Of a DNA stretch of 33,998 nucleotides, positions 17,923-27,151 are shown in pieces (the first letter of the stretch is position 1; each line of letters begins with the position of its first letter). Source of the stretch: Saprospiraceae bacterium (lineage in GTDB: Bacteria; Bacteroidota; Bacteroidia; Chitinophagales; Saprospiraceae); contig JANQHF010000056.1 of assembly GCA_028282725.1 (NCBI GenBank), positions 1 to 33,998 of the forward strand. Reading direction: 5' to 3'. The notes beneath the pieces were generated by a model. The model did no database searches and was not told where the DNA came from. It saw nothing but the letters and a program-made list of their open reading frames with translations. Position numbers and translations under genes: made by a program.

Positions 17923-20037
17923 TTGAGACAAATCATTCAAAATCTAAAGTCAGGAGAAACACTATTAGAAAATGTGCCATCCCCCCAAATTCAGGATGGC
18001 CAGGTTTTAATTAAAACTTCCAGATCACTTGTCTCATTAGGTACAGAGCGCATGCTCGTTGAATTTGGCAAAGCGAGTTTGATACAGAAAGCAAGACAGC
18101 AACCAGATAAGGTCAAAATGGTTTTAGACAAGATTAAGGCCGATGGTCTGATGCCTACTTTAGAAGCCGTCTTCAATAAATTGAACCAACCGCTCCCCCT
18201 GGGATATTGTAACGTAGGCAGAGTGATCGGTGTTGGTAAGAATGTATTGGAATTCAAAATTGGAGACAGGGTTGCATCCAATGGACAACATGCCGAATTT
18301 GTCTCTGTACCTAAAAATCTCGTTGCGCATATTCCCGATGAAGTGACTGATGAAGAAGCTGCATTTACGGTGATTGGTGCAATCGGCTTGCAAGGAATCC
18401 GGTTATTGAATCCGGGATTGGGAGAGACCGTAGTAGTTATCGGTTTGGGACTTATTGGCCTGCTTACTGCGGAATTATTAGTGGCAAACGGCTGCAAAGT
18501 AATTGGGGTGGACATTGATGCGGGCAAATTGGAAATTGCCGACAAAAAAGGAATCATGACTGTTCATCCTGCCGATGGTATAGATCCTGTTCAATATGTA
18601 TTGAACAAAACCAGTCAGGCAGGAGCTGATGGTGTGATTATAACTGCCTCAGCTAAAGGAAATGAAATTATTTCTCAGGCTGCCGGCATGAGTCGCAAAA
18701 GAGGAAAAATAATCCTGGTCGGTGTCATTGGGCTCAATTTGAACAGGTCGGATTTTTATGAAAAAGAACTGACATTCCAGGTTTCCTGTTCATATGGACC
18801 GGGCAGATACGATGATACGTACGAACAAAAAGGTCAAGATTATCCACTTGCATTTGTGAGGTGGACTGAAAAGAGAAATTTCGAAGCCATCTTAGGGGCT
18901 CTTCAATCAAAAAGGCTTGATGTCCGACCACTCATTTCCGAGATCATTGAACTGCATGACTATGAAAAGATCTACAGCAATATTGGCAGGAAAGATTCAA
19001 TCGCATCAATTTTGAGCTATCCTGAAGATGCTGAGCCTTCATCTGTTGTGGAAATAATCTCTGAGCGAGTGACCAAGGGTGGAAAGGGGATTATGGGAAT
19101 CATAGGAGCTGGAAATTTTACAAAAATGACCATGCTGCCCAAACTCAAAGGGGCCCAAATCAAATATATAGCAAGTGCGGCTGGTGTCAATGGAACTGCA
19201 CTGGCAAAGGAGCACGGCATTCTCAAGAGCACTACTGATTATCGTGAAATTCTCAGGGATGACGATGTTGATATTGTTTTGATTACGACTCGTCATAATT
19301 TGCATGCTCCCATGGTCATTGAAAGTCTTCGATCTGGCAAGGACGTATTTGTTGAAAAACCCCTTGCATTGAATCAAACCGATCTATCTGAAATCATTCA
19401 AGCTCATAATGAATCCGGCAATGTGGTTACAGTCGGCTTTAACAGACGATTCTCACCTCACGCAGAAAAAATCAAATCATTGCTTGACCGGCATGCACCA
19501 AAAAATATAATTGTCACGATGAATGCAGGTCATATTCCGGTTGATGTATGGGTCCATGACATGGAAGTAGGAGGCGGACGAATTATCGGAGAAGCGTGTC
19601 ATCTGATAGACTTGATTACTTACTTCACTTCTAGTAAGGTGAAATCAGTATGTTTTTCTGCGCTTGGTAGTAATCCCCGGGACAACACCGATAATGGAAT
19701 CATGATCTTAAAATATGAAAACGGTGACCAGGGGGTAATCAATTATTTTGCAAATGGTCATAAAGCGTATTCCAAAGAACGCATAGAAGTTTATTCTCAA
19801 GGCAAGACGATCATCAGTGATAATTTTCGGGAAACGAGGGGTTATGGTACATCAGGATTTTCAAAACTAAAAACCAAATTAGATAAAGGACATAAAAGAC
19901 AATTTGACCTGCTTGTGAAGCATGCAATCGAAGGTGGGCAACCACTCATTCCTTTTGATGAAATAGTGAACACTTCCAAAGCTTCATTTGCCGCTATAGA
20001 ATCTATTAAGACTGGAAAGTGGGTAGCAATATCTTAA
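17923..20037 (+). CDS. bi-domain oxidoreductase (MDR-like plus Gfo/Idh/MocA)
   Basis: A 704-residue two-domain protein starting at TTG 17923. Residues 1-365 resemble medium-chain alcohol dehydrogenases, with a Rossmann motif GLGLIG at 174-179. The usual zinc ligands are missing: SLVSLGTERM stands where the catalytic Cys segment should be, and GYCNVGR replaces the GHE motif. Residues 388-704 form a Gfo/Idh/MocA oxidoreductase with GAGNF at 395-399, the EKP motif at 478-480 and His560/Asp563 in ACHLIDL. Relatives of the second domain such as WbpB/WlbA oxidise nucleotide-linked uronic acids. It is followed by a heparinase-like gene with a 19-base overlap, a pairing I recall from other glycan loci. 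The substrate is unknown; a nucleotide sugar or uronic acid oxidation is likely. Confidence 0.88.
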   Translation: MRQIIQNLKSGETLLENVPSPQIQDGQVLIKTSRSLVSLGTERMLVEFGKASLIQKARQQPDKVKMVLDKIKADGLMPTLEAVFNKLNQPLPLGYCNVGRVIGVGKNVLEFKIGDRVASNGQHAEFVSVPKNLVAHIPDEVTDEEAAFTVIGAIGLQGIRLLNPGLGETVVVIGLGLIGLLTAELLVANGCKVIGVDIDAGKLEIADKKGIMTVHPADGIDPVQYVLNKTSQAGADGVIITASAKGNEIISQAAGMSRKRGKIILVGVIGLNLNRSDFYEKELTFQVSCSYGPGRYDDTYEQKGQDYPLAFVRWTEKRNFEAILGALQSKRLDVRPLISEIIELHDYEKIYSNIGRKDSIASILSYPEDAEPSSVVEIISERVTKGGKGIMGIIGAGNFTKMTMLPKLKGAQIKYIASAAGVNGTALAKEHGILKSTTDYREILRDDDVDIVLITTRHNLHAPMVIESLRSGKDVFVEKPLALNQTDLSEIIQAHNESGNVVTVGFNRRFSPHAEKIKSLLDRHAPKNIIVTMNAGHIPVDVWVHDMEVGGGRIIGEACHLIDLITYFTSSKVKSVCFSALGSNPRDNTDNGIMILKYENGDQGVINYFANGHKAYSKERIEVYSQGKTIISDNFRETRGYGTSGFSKLKTKLDKGHKRQFDLLVKHAIEGGQPLIPFDEIVNTSKASFAAIESIKTGKWVAIS

Positions 20038-21950
20038 CTGGGACAGCAAATAAATCAAGATTTGCATATCGAATTTTGAAGAATATGGGATGGCGCTATG
20101 TACTTTTCAGGAGTACATATGAGCTGTCCAGAAAGACGGGATTGCTCAAGAAGAAATTTCCTGTCCGTCCTGAGCAAAGACAATACATCACTTTGTCGGA
20201 ATGGAAAAATTTGCCAGCTCAATTCTTTTTTGAAAGCCGGGAATCACTCAAATTTCAGAAGAATCCCACGGATACACTTAAGCGAAAGATCGAACAATTA
20301 CGTCGTGGAAAATTCTTGTTCTTTAACGCATTCTACCAGGATTTAGGGACAGATTATAATTGGTTAAAAAACCCCGATTCGGGTTTTCAATATTCTGCGG
20401 AAACCCACTGGTCAGAATTGGAAGATTATTCCCAGGAGGCAGGAGATATTAAATACTTGTGGGAAAAATCGAGGTTCTCCTATTTTTTGACAATCATTCG
20501 GTATGACTATCATTTCAGTGAAGATTGTGCATCCTGGGTATTTGATGACATTAATAGTTGGATATCGGCAAACCCCTTAAATTGTGGCCCTAATTTCATA
20601 TGCAGCCAGGAAATCTCACTCAGGTTGCTCAATTGGTTATTCGCGCTTTATTACTACAAGAATTCTCCTGTGCTGGATGAAGATCGATTTGATCGCATCA
20701 TGCATTATATTCAATGGCAATTACATCATGTAAGACAAAACATACACTTCTCGCGAATAGCAGTCCGCAATAATCACGCTATAACCGAGACAATGATGCT
20801 CTACCTGGGAGGTATCTTTTTCCCATTTTTTCCCGAAGCAAAACGATGGTCTGAAGAAGGTCTGAAATGGTTGCAGACCGAAATTGAATATCAGGTATAT
20901 GAAGATGGTACTTTCCTTCAATTTTCACATAATTATTCAAGAGTACTTGTACAATTACTTACCTGGTTGCTCTATCTGAGCGAATTGAACAATCAGACAG
21001 TACCAGCAACGATTTTGTCACGAAGTCAAAAAGCACTTCAATATTTGTATCAATGTCAAATTGAATCAAATGGTTATTTACCCAATTACGGAGCAAATGA
21101 CGGTGCACTCTTTTTCCCTCTGAATGATACTGAATTCAGAGATTATCGTCCTCAGTTGAATGCCCTTTTCTATTATTTTAACAGGACAGATCTTTACAAT
21201 ACGAGCTCTGCATCAGAAGATCGACAATGGTATTCGGCTAATACGACCTTTCCATCATCGGCTGAATTCAATATTGATCTGAAAAGAACAGGTATAGCTT
21301 CGTTTCCGAATGGTGGATATTATGTGAACAGAGATGCTGATACACTGACATTTACAAGATGCGGAAATCACAAAGACAGACCCGGGCAGGCAGATAACTT
21401 ACATTTGGATATCTGGTATAAAGGGGTAAATATTATCAGGGATTGCGGATCCTATAAATATAATTCCACACCTCAAGATTTGAAGTACTTCTTTGGGACG
21501 ATGAGCCACAACACAGTAATGTTAGGCGACTATGATCAGATGGAGAAAGGAAGTCGATTCATCTGGTTCCATTGGTCACAATCGTTATTGGCAAACATTA
21601 AAAACGAGAATAGTCAAATTACGTTCAGGGGGAAATTGCGCGTCTTTCAGCATGTTTCAAAATCAATTACCCACGAACGGACATGGAAAAAGAAGACCGG
21701 AATTGCGGAGTGGCACATTACAGATCATGTAAATCACGATACGACCTTGCCGATAAAGCAGATTTGGCATCTACATCCCAGTTTTCACAGTTTATTTATA
21801 ATTCAGGCAAAAGATGAGGATGATACAGTTATCGATCCAACGATAGAGACCCAATGGTACTCAGAAAAATACGGTGTAAAGGAGCCTTCGGAAGCTTATG
21901 TTTTTTACTCAAATACACATACGATAAAGACGGTCATAAAATTGAAATGA
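20019..21950 (+). CDS. heparinase II/III-like (alginate lyase family) protein
   Basis: The frame opens at GTG 20019, inside the preceding gene; TTG 20076 and ATG 20085 are alternatives. I keep the longer form because residues before NMGWRYVLFRSTYEL resemble the family's N-terminal helix. An alpha/alpha toroid domain (about 100-400) carries RNNHAITE (250-257) and SHNYSRV with Tyr306, matching the Asn/His and Tyr catalytic positions of heparinase II/III-type lyases. The C-terminal beta-sandwich (about 425-643) has QADNLHLDIWYKGVN and GTMSHNTVMLGDYDQ. No signal peptide is present, so it appears cytoplasmic, unusual for a polysaccharide lyase. Possible roles are trimming of intermediates or sugar modification; neither is shown. 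Confidence 0.85.
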   Translation: MGSNILTGTANKSRFAYRILKNMGWRYVLFRSTYELSRKTGLLKKKFPVRPEQRQYITLSEWKNLPAQFFFESRESLKFQKNPTDTLKRKIEQLRRGKFLFFNAFYQDLGTDYNWLKNPDSGFQYSAETHWSELEDYSQEAGDIKYLWEKSRFSYFLTIIRYDYHFSEDCASWVFDDINSWISANPLNCGPNFICSQEISLRLLNWLFALYYYKNSPVLDEDRFDRIMHYIQWQLHHVRQNIHFSRIAVRNNHAITETMMLYLGGIFFPFFPEAKRWSEEGLKWLQTEIEYQVYEDGTFLQFSHNYSRVLVQLLTWLLYLSELNNQTVPATILSRSQKALQYLYQCQIESNGYLPNYGANDGALFFPLNDTEFRDYRPQLNALFYYFNRTDLYNTSSASEDRQWYSANTTFPSSAEFNIDLKRTGIASFPNGGYYVNRDADTLTFTRCGNHKDRPGQADNLHLDIWYKGVNIIRDCGSYKYNSTPQDLKYFFGTMSHNTVMLGDYDQMEKGSRFIWFHWSQSLLANIKNENSQITFRGKLRVFQHVSKSITHERTWKKKTGIAEWHITDHVNHDTTLPIKQIWHLHPSFHSLFIIQAKDEDDTVIDPTIETQWYSEKYGVKEPSEAYVFYSNTHTIKTVIKLK

Positions 21951-23200
21951 AAATATTATTAATCCATCAATACTTCCTGGAAAAAGACGACGGGGGAGGA
22001 TCCCGGTTGAATGAGATGGCTCGTATTTGGGAGGAACAAGGGCATGAGATTACCGTCTTGGCCGGCACTGTTCATTATGCAACAGGAAAAAAAAGAGAAA
22101 GATATAAGGGCAAGTTCACATTCATTGATCACTACTCCAAAAACGTCACGGTAATCAGGTGTCATGTATCTGAGTCCTATAATGTGAACTTCTTCGGAAG
22201 ACTTTGGGCTTACTTTTCTTTCGTATTCTCCAGCATTTACGGAGGCCTTTTCAAAACCAAAAAGAAGTTTGATATTATAGTGGTTACTTCTCCGCCTTTG
22301 TTTGTCGGGGTGACGGGCTATGTCCTCTCTTTGTTCAAGAGAATCCCTATGGTCTTTGAGGTAAGAGATTTATGGCCGGAATCAGCAATTGATACTGGGG
22401 TGTTAAAAAACAAGGTGATCATTAAGTTTGCTTTCTGGTTTGAAAAATTTATCTATCGAAAAAGCAAGCTTATCAACGTCCTGACTCCGGCCTTTCGGGA
22501 AAGATTAATTGAGAAAGGTATACCTGCCGATAAAATCATTCTCATTCCAAATGCAGCAGATTTTGCAATTTCGGATACTCTATTGAGTTCTTCCTTTGAT
22601 CGGAATGCATTCAGAAAATCAATGAAATTAGATGGTAAGAAGGTCATTACCTATGTGGGTGCTCATGGCGTAGCTAATCACCTGATTCAAATAGTAGATA
22701 CCGCTGAGATCTTAAAAGAACGAAAGCTTGAAGACATCTTGTTTTTATTGATCGGGGATGGTATGCGAAAACGTGCATTGATTGAAGAATGTAATAAAAG
22801 AGGACTGGATAATTTAAAATTTATTGATCCGGTTCCAAAGGTTGAAGTATTCAAGTATATTCTTTCCTCTGATTTTGGCACCTCAGTACTAAAAAAAGTT
22901 GATACCTTCAAAACGATCTATTCAAATAAAACCTTCGACTATATGGCATGTAAGTTGCCAATATTCATGGTTATAGACGGTGTTTCGAGGGAACTGGTGG
23001 AAGATGCTGCCTGTGGAGTATATGTAGAGCCTGAAAACCCTGAGGATTTTGCAGACAAAATTGAAATGTACCTGCAGAAGAGCCAGAAAGAATTACTAGA
23101 TGAAGGGGAGAGAGGGTATCAATATGCAAAACTCCATTTTGACAGGGCTAAATTAGCAAAGAACTATACTCTGTATCTAAAAGAAATTATTGATGGGTAA
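21947..23200 (+). CDS. WbuB-like glycosyltransferase (GT4)
   Basis: I start at ATG 21947, which overlaps the heparinase stop (ATGA) and begins MKILLIHQYF, the typical first strand. The frame extends to 21854 inside the previous gene. The 418-residue protein has the WbuB hallmarks: an N-terminal GGGSRLNEMARIWEEQGHEITVLAG, VVTSPPLFVG, FEVRDLWPES (137-146), then a second Rossmann domain with KKVITYVGAHG and ILFLLIGDGMRKRAL. WbuB of E. coli O26 transfers an N-acetylfucosamine-type residue, so an acetamido-sugar donor is plausible. It sits between the heparinase-like and PglD-like genes. Confidence 0.87.
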   Translation: MKILLIHQYFLEKDDGGGSRLNEMARIWEEQGHEITVLAGTVHYATGKKRERYKGKFTFIDHYSKNVTVIRCHVSESYNVNFFGRLWAYFSFVFSSIYGGLFKTKKKFDIIVVTSPPLFVGVTGYVLSLFKRIPMVFEVRDLWPESAIDTGVLKNKVIIKFAFWFEKFIYRKSKLINVLTPAFRERLIEKGIPADKIILIPNAADFAISDTLLSSSFDRNAFRKSMKLDGKKVITYVGAHGVANHLIQIVDTAEILKERKLEDILFLLIGDGMRKRALIEECNKRGLDNLKFIDPVPKVEVFKYILSSDFGTSVLKKVDTFKTIYSNKTFDYMACKLPIFMVIDGVSRELVEDAACGVYVEPENPEDFADKIEMYLQKSQKELLDEGERGYQYAKLHFDRAKLAKNYTLYLKEIIDG

Positions 23201-23822
23201 GCCTGTCGTTGTCATCGGATATTCCGGACATGCCTTTGTCGTGATCGATGCTCTATTGAGTATGAATTTAGAAGTGATCGGTTATTGTGAGATAACTGAA
23301 AAAGAATATAATCCGTATGACTTGCGCTTTTTAGGCAATGAAAGTGATCAGAATATCCAGGAAGAATTTCGAGAGGCTAATTTTTTTGTCGGAATTGGAG
23401 ATAGTAAGATCCGTTCTGAGATTTTTACTAACCTGCAAAAGTCCCGTATGGGTTTCACCCAAAATGTAATTCACACATCTTCAGTGGTTTCACCAACAGC
23501 AAAATTAGGTGATGGAGTACTTGTCGCATCGAATGCTACAATTAACCCAATGTCTCGTATAGGAGATGGATCGATATGTAATACGGGTTGTATCATAGAG
23601 CATGAATCGATCCTTGGAAAATTTACTCATGTTGGACCGGGAAGCGTACTTTGTGGAAATGTCTCCGTGGGGGATCATTCCTTTATCGGAGCTAATTCAG
23701 TTGTAAAAGAAAATATAAAGATAGGCCGGCACGCAATTATCGGAGCAGGAACAGTGGTAATCAATGATGTACCTGATCACGCGACAGTTGTTGGAAACCC
23801 TCAACGGCAATTGAAGCAATGA
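23193..23822 (+). CDS. PglD/NeuD-family sugar acyltransferase (left-handed beta-helix)
   Basis: ATG 23193 overlaps the preceding stop; the frame also contains a TTG at 23190. The 209-residue protein starts with the PglD-type nucleotide-sugar binding fold (VVVIGYSGHAFVVID) and continues as hexapeptide repeats (VLVASNATINPMSRIGDGS, GKFTHVGPGSVLCGNVSVGDHSFIGANSVV). His137 in IIEHES is at the catalytic position of PglD. The reaction is acetyl-CoA-dependent N- or O-acetylation of a sugar. With a LegC/PglE-like aminotransferase three genes downstream, N-acetylation of a 4-amino sugar is likely, but O-acetylation cannot be excluded. Confidence 0.87.
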   Translation: MGKPVVVIGYSGHAFVVIDALLSMNLEVIGYCEITEKEYNPYDLRFLGNESDQNIQEEFREANFFVGIGDSKIRSEIFTNLQKSRMGFTQNVIHTSSVVSPTAKLGDGVLVASNATINPMSRIGDGSICNTGCIIEHESILGKFTHVGPGSVLCGNVSVGDHSFIGANSVVKENIKIGRHAIIGAGTVVINDVPDHATVVGNPQRQLKQ

Positions 23823-25003
23823 ATTTTGATATAACAATAGTCGGATCGGGAATAGTAGGTTTGGCAACAGGGTTTGACATTCTCAATAAATATCCCGACA
23901 CCAAATTATGTATTGTTGATAAGGAAAAGGAAATTGCCAATCATCAAACCGGCAATAATAGCGGTGTCATTCACTCCGGAATATATTATAAACCAAGAAG
24001 CCTTAAAGCAAAGAATTGTAGTGATGGGTACAAAAAGCTATTGGCTTTTTTGCAGGAATATAACATCGAACATGAAATCTGTGGCAAGATTATCGTCGCT
24101 ACGGAGGAATCGGAAATACCATCCCTTGAGAATATATATGATAGAGGAGTAAAAAATAACCTCAAGGACCTGGCAATCCTGGATAGCAATCAGATCAAAA
24201 AAATTGAACCCTACGTTTCCGGCGTAAAGGCTATACACGTGCCGCAGGCAGGCATAACCAATTACAAGTCAGTAGCTGCACAATTAAAATTGCTCTTATC
24301 CAACAAAGGAGTCGTATTCGCTCTTGGGGAGGCAGTGATCGATTTAAAGCGTAGAAATGGTCATGTAAACGTTATCAGCAGTAAAAGGCAATGGAATTCC
24401 GGGATCGTAATTAACTGTGCCGGTCTCTATTCGGATAAATTGGCGGCACTAACAATGGAAGAACTGGAATACAAAATCATACCCTTCAGGGGAGAATATT
24501 ACAATCTAAAGCCACAAGCTCATAAGTTGGTAAAAGGTCTGATCTACCCCGTGCCAGATCCAAACTTTCCTTTTCTAGGGGTTCATTTCACAAAGACTAT
24601 AGAAGGAGGCGTCGAATCGGGACCCAATGCTGTATTAGCTTTTCGCAGGGAAGGATATAAAAAATCAGATGTACATTTGCCGGAATTTATGGAGTCTTTG
24701 TTCTACCCCGGCTTTCATTCCTTGGTCCGTAAGCATTGGTGGGCCGGATGCCTTGAGATGTACAGGTCCTTTTCGAAGAGAGCATACGTTCAATCCATGC
24801 AAAAATTGATCCCCTCTGTTACTGCTAAAGATGTAGTACGTGGAGGGGCAGGAGTGCGTGCCCAGGCAGTGAAGAAGGATGGTTCAATGGTTGATGATTT
24901 TTTGATTTTAAAATCAGACAATATTATTAACGTATGCAATGCTCCTTCTCCGGCGGCAACGGCCTCGCTGGCCATTGGAGAACATATTGCATCATTGATA
25001 TAA
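23819..25003 (+). CDS. lhgO: L-2-hydroxyglutarate oxidase (LhgO-like FAD oxidoreductase)
   Basis: A 394-residue DAO-family flavoprotein. The dinucleotide-binding motif GSGIVGLATG lies at 9-18. The LhgO segment TGNNSGVIHSGIYYKPRSLKAK follows, then GPNAVLAFRREGYK and GGAGVRAQAV near the C-terminus. The known reaction is oxidation of L-2-hydroxyglutarate to 2-oxoglutarate. It overlaps the acyltransferase by four bases (ATGA), so it belongs to this operon and is not a stray metabolic gene. A plausible role is removing 2-hydroxyglutarate formed when a sugar dehydrogenase recycles NADH with 2-oxoglutarate. A related glycan-specific substrate is also possible. Confidence 0.85.
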   Translation: MNFDITIVGSGIVGLATGFDILNKYPDTKLCIVDKEKEIANHQTGNNSGVIHSGIYYKPRSLKAKNCSDGYKKLLAFLQEYNIEHEICGKIIVATEESEIPSLENIYDRGVKNNLKDLAILDSNQIKKIEPYVSGVKAIHVPQAGITNYKSVAAQLKLLLSNKGVVFALGEAVIDLKRRNGHVNVISSKRQWNSGIVINCAGLYSDKLAALTMEELEYKIIPFRGEYYNLKPQAHKLVKGLIYPVPDPNFPFLGVHFTKTIEGGVESGPNAVLAFRREGYKKSDVHLPEFMESLFYPGFHSLVRKHWWAGCLEMYRSFSKRAYVQSMQKLIPSVTAKDVVRGGAGVRAQAVKKDGSMVDDFLILKSDNIINVCNAPSPAATASLAIGEHIASLI

Positions 25004-25036
25004 TTAAGAGGTATAATATACAAAATACAGTAAACG

Positions 25037-26008
25037 ATGAAGAAAGTATTAGTAACAGGTGGAGCAGGCTATATAGGTTCTGTTGTGGTAAGACAATTAC
25101 TCGACAAAGGTTATCACGTCCGTGTGATAGACTCTTTGAAGTGGGGGGGAGATGCACTTTATGATGTGCTCCTTCATCCATCTTTTGAATTTTTAAAAGG
25201 TGATGTTCGCATTCAGGACGATATCGATAAGGTCATCGAGGGGATGGATAGCATAATTCACCTGGCTGCAATAGTAGGCGATCCCGCTTGTAAAAAATAT
25301 AGTGAAGAAGCCAAAGCGACCAATTGGGAAGGCTCAATCAAACTTTTTGAATCTGCAGAGAAGGCAGGCGTAAATAAATTTGTCTTTGCTTCTACGTGCA
25401 GCAACTATGGTAAAATGGCAGATAGCGATGGCTATGTGAATGAGAAATCAGCATTGAATCCTGTTTCACTGTATGCCGAATTGAAGGTGCAGTTTGAGGA
25501 TTTCATTTTGAATAAACACAAAGACAGCCGGATGTGCTCGACATCTTTGAGATATTCAACAGTTTACGGATTTTCTCCCAGGATACGTTTTGACCTGACG
25601 GTGAATGAATTTACCAGGAATATGGTACTTGAACAGTTTCAGGAGATCTGGGGAGAACAATTTTGGCGACCTTATTGTCATGTTGATGATTTATCCAGGG
25701 CGGCAATCCTGGTATTGGAATCACCGGAAGACAAGGTGAGATCAAATGTATTTGGAGTTGGAGATACTTCAGAAAATTACCAGAAGGGAATGATCATTCG
25801 CGAAATTCAGAAATTAGTGGAGGGAGAAGTGAAATATGTTGCCAAGGATGAAGATCCCAGGGACTATCGGGTAGATTTTACCAAGATTAAAGAGGAACTT
25901 GGATTTGAAATTACCAAGACAGTACCGGATGGAATACGTGAGATTAAGAAAGTAGTTGAATGTGGAATAATCACGGATCCATATGGTCAGAAATTCAGGA
26001 ATATTTAG
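25037..26008 (+). CDS. NAD-dependent sugar epimerase/dehydratase (extended SDR)
   Basis: A 323-residue extended SDR with GGAGYIG at 8-14, HLAAIVGDP, the STCSNYG serine segment (119-125) and Tyr146/Lys150 in LYAELK. RPYCHVDDLSRA and NVFGVGDTSENYQ are typical of the nucleotide-sugar SDRs in glycan clusters. It differs clearly from the SDR at 12982. The next gene, three bases on, is an aminotransferase, suggesting this enzyme prepares or modifies a keto sugar for amination. It could equally be a reductase or epimerase for the C-methylated GDP sugar. The exact reaction is unknown. Confidence 0.82.
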   Translation: MKKVLVTGGAGYIGSVVVRQLLDKGYHVRVIDSLKWGGDALYDVLLHPSFEFLKGDVRIQDDIDKVIEGMDSIIHLAAIVGDPACKKYSEEAKATNWEGSIKLFESAEKAGVNKFVFASTCSNYGKMADSDGYVNEKSALNPVSLYAELKVQFEDFILNKHKDSRMCSTSLRYSTVYGFSPRIRFDLTVNEFTRNMVLEQFQEIWGEQFWRPYCHVDDLSRAAILVLESPEDKVRSNVFGVGDTSENYQKGMIIREIQKLVEGEVKYVAKDEDPRDYRVDFTKIKEELGFEITKTVPDGIREIKKVVECGIITDPYGQKFRNI

Positions 26009-26011
26009 CAT

Positions 26012-27142
26012 ATGGTACTCTTATCAGGTCCGAATCTTTCAGGAAATGAATGGAAATATGTAAAAGAATGTATTGACACCGAATGGGTGTCTTCCGTTGG
26101 AAGTTATGTCAATCTGTTTGAAAAAATGTTGGCTGAGCGGGCAGGCACAAATTATGCAGTGGCCACGTCAAGCGGCACGACGGCACTTCATACTTCACTA
26201 CATATTTTGGGTGTAGGACACAACGATTATGTGATCGTTCCCAACCTAACTTTTATAGCCTCATTGAATTCAATTAAATATACCGGGGCTGACCCTGTCC
26301 TGATGGACGTAGATGCGAACACCTGGCAAATGGATCTTGATCTCCTGGAAGATTTTCTTGAAAAAGAATGTTATATAGAAGGAGAGCATTTGTTCCATAC
26401 TAAGGATAAGCGCCGAATCCCTGCTATTATGCCAGTACATGTGCTTGGGAATATGTGTAATATGGACCGACTCTCAGACCTGTGCCAGCGTTTTCATCTC
26501 ATTATGCTGGAAGATAGCACAGAGTCCCTGGGTTCCAGGTTTAAAGGAAAGCACAGTGGCTCTTTTGGCCTTATGGGATGTTTTAGCTTCAATGGAAACA
26601 AACTAATAACCACTGGCGGAGGTGGAATGATTGTGACTGATGACGAATCATTGGCGCAACGCTCAAAGCACATCACAACTCAGGCTAAATCGGACCGGCT
26701 GGAGTATATACATGATGAAATTGGCTTTAATTACCGGCTTACCAATGTTGCCGCTGCTATCGGTGTTGGTCAAATGGAACAACTGGATCTATTTCTGGAT
26801 GCCAAGCAAAGAATGAAGAAATTCTATTTTGAGCATCTTGGAAATGTCGGAGACATTGAATTTCAGGGAGTAGAAGAGCACGTGGACCCCAATTGGTGGC
26901 TATTTACAATCAAGACCAATAAAATGCGCCAGGTGCTGACCGCACTGAATAATGAGAAACTTCAAGCAAGACCATTTTGGGTCCCTATGAACAGGTTGAA
27001 CATGTTTGTCGATGATATCTATTATAACTACGAAGATATCTCTGGTCAGGTGTATAGTAAATGTGTTAGTATTCCATGCTCTACTAATATTACTGAAGAA
27101 CAAATGAACCGCGTTGTCCAGATAATCAGATCTCAATACTAG
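26012..27142 (+). CDS. LegC-like DegT/DnrJ/EryC1/StrS aminotransferase
   Basis: A 376-residue PLP aminotransferase. GNEWKYVKECIDTEWVSSVG (11-30) resembles the start of LegC-family NDP-4-keto sugar aminotransferases. SSGTTALHTS, EDSTESLGS with Asp168, and Lys197 in FNGNKLITTGGGG give the PLP site. It is distinct from the aminotransferase at 6055, so the locus probably makes two different amino sugars. The neighbouring SDR and the PglD-like acyltransferase would complete a keto, amino, acetamido route like that for bacillosamine or legionaminic acid precursors; no sialic-acid-type synthase is visible. Confidence 0.87.
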   Translation: MVLLSGPNLSGNEWKYVKECIDTEWVSSVGSYVNLFEKMLAERAGTNYAVATSSGTTALHTSLHILGVGHNDYVIVPNLTFIASLNSIKYTGADPVLMDVDANTWQMDLDLLEDFLEKECYIEGEHLFHTKDKRRIPAIMPVHVLGNMCNMDRLSDLCQRFHLIMLEDSTESLGSRFKGKHSGSFGLMGCFSFNGNKLITTGGGGMIVTDDESLAQRSKHITTQAKSDRLEYIHDEIGFNYRLTNVAAAIGVGQMEQLDLFLDAKQRMKKFYFEHLGNVGDIEFQGVEEHVDPNWWLFTIKTNKMRQVLTALNNEKLQARPFWVPMNRLNMFVDDIYYNYEDISGQVYSKCVSIPCSTNITEEQMNRVVQIIRSQY

Positions 27143-27151
27143 AGTTCATCA

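Noticed and set aside
2531-27142. Legionaminic or pseudaminic acid pathway
   Set aside because: PtmE-like, LegC-like and PglD-like genes are present, but no NeuB/LegI-type synthase, CMP-sugar synthetase or hydrolysing epimerase was found in the window.
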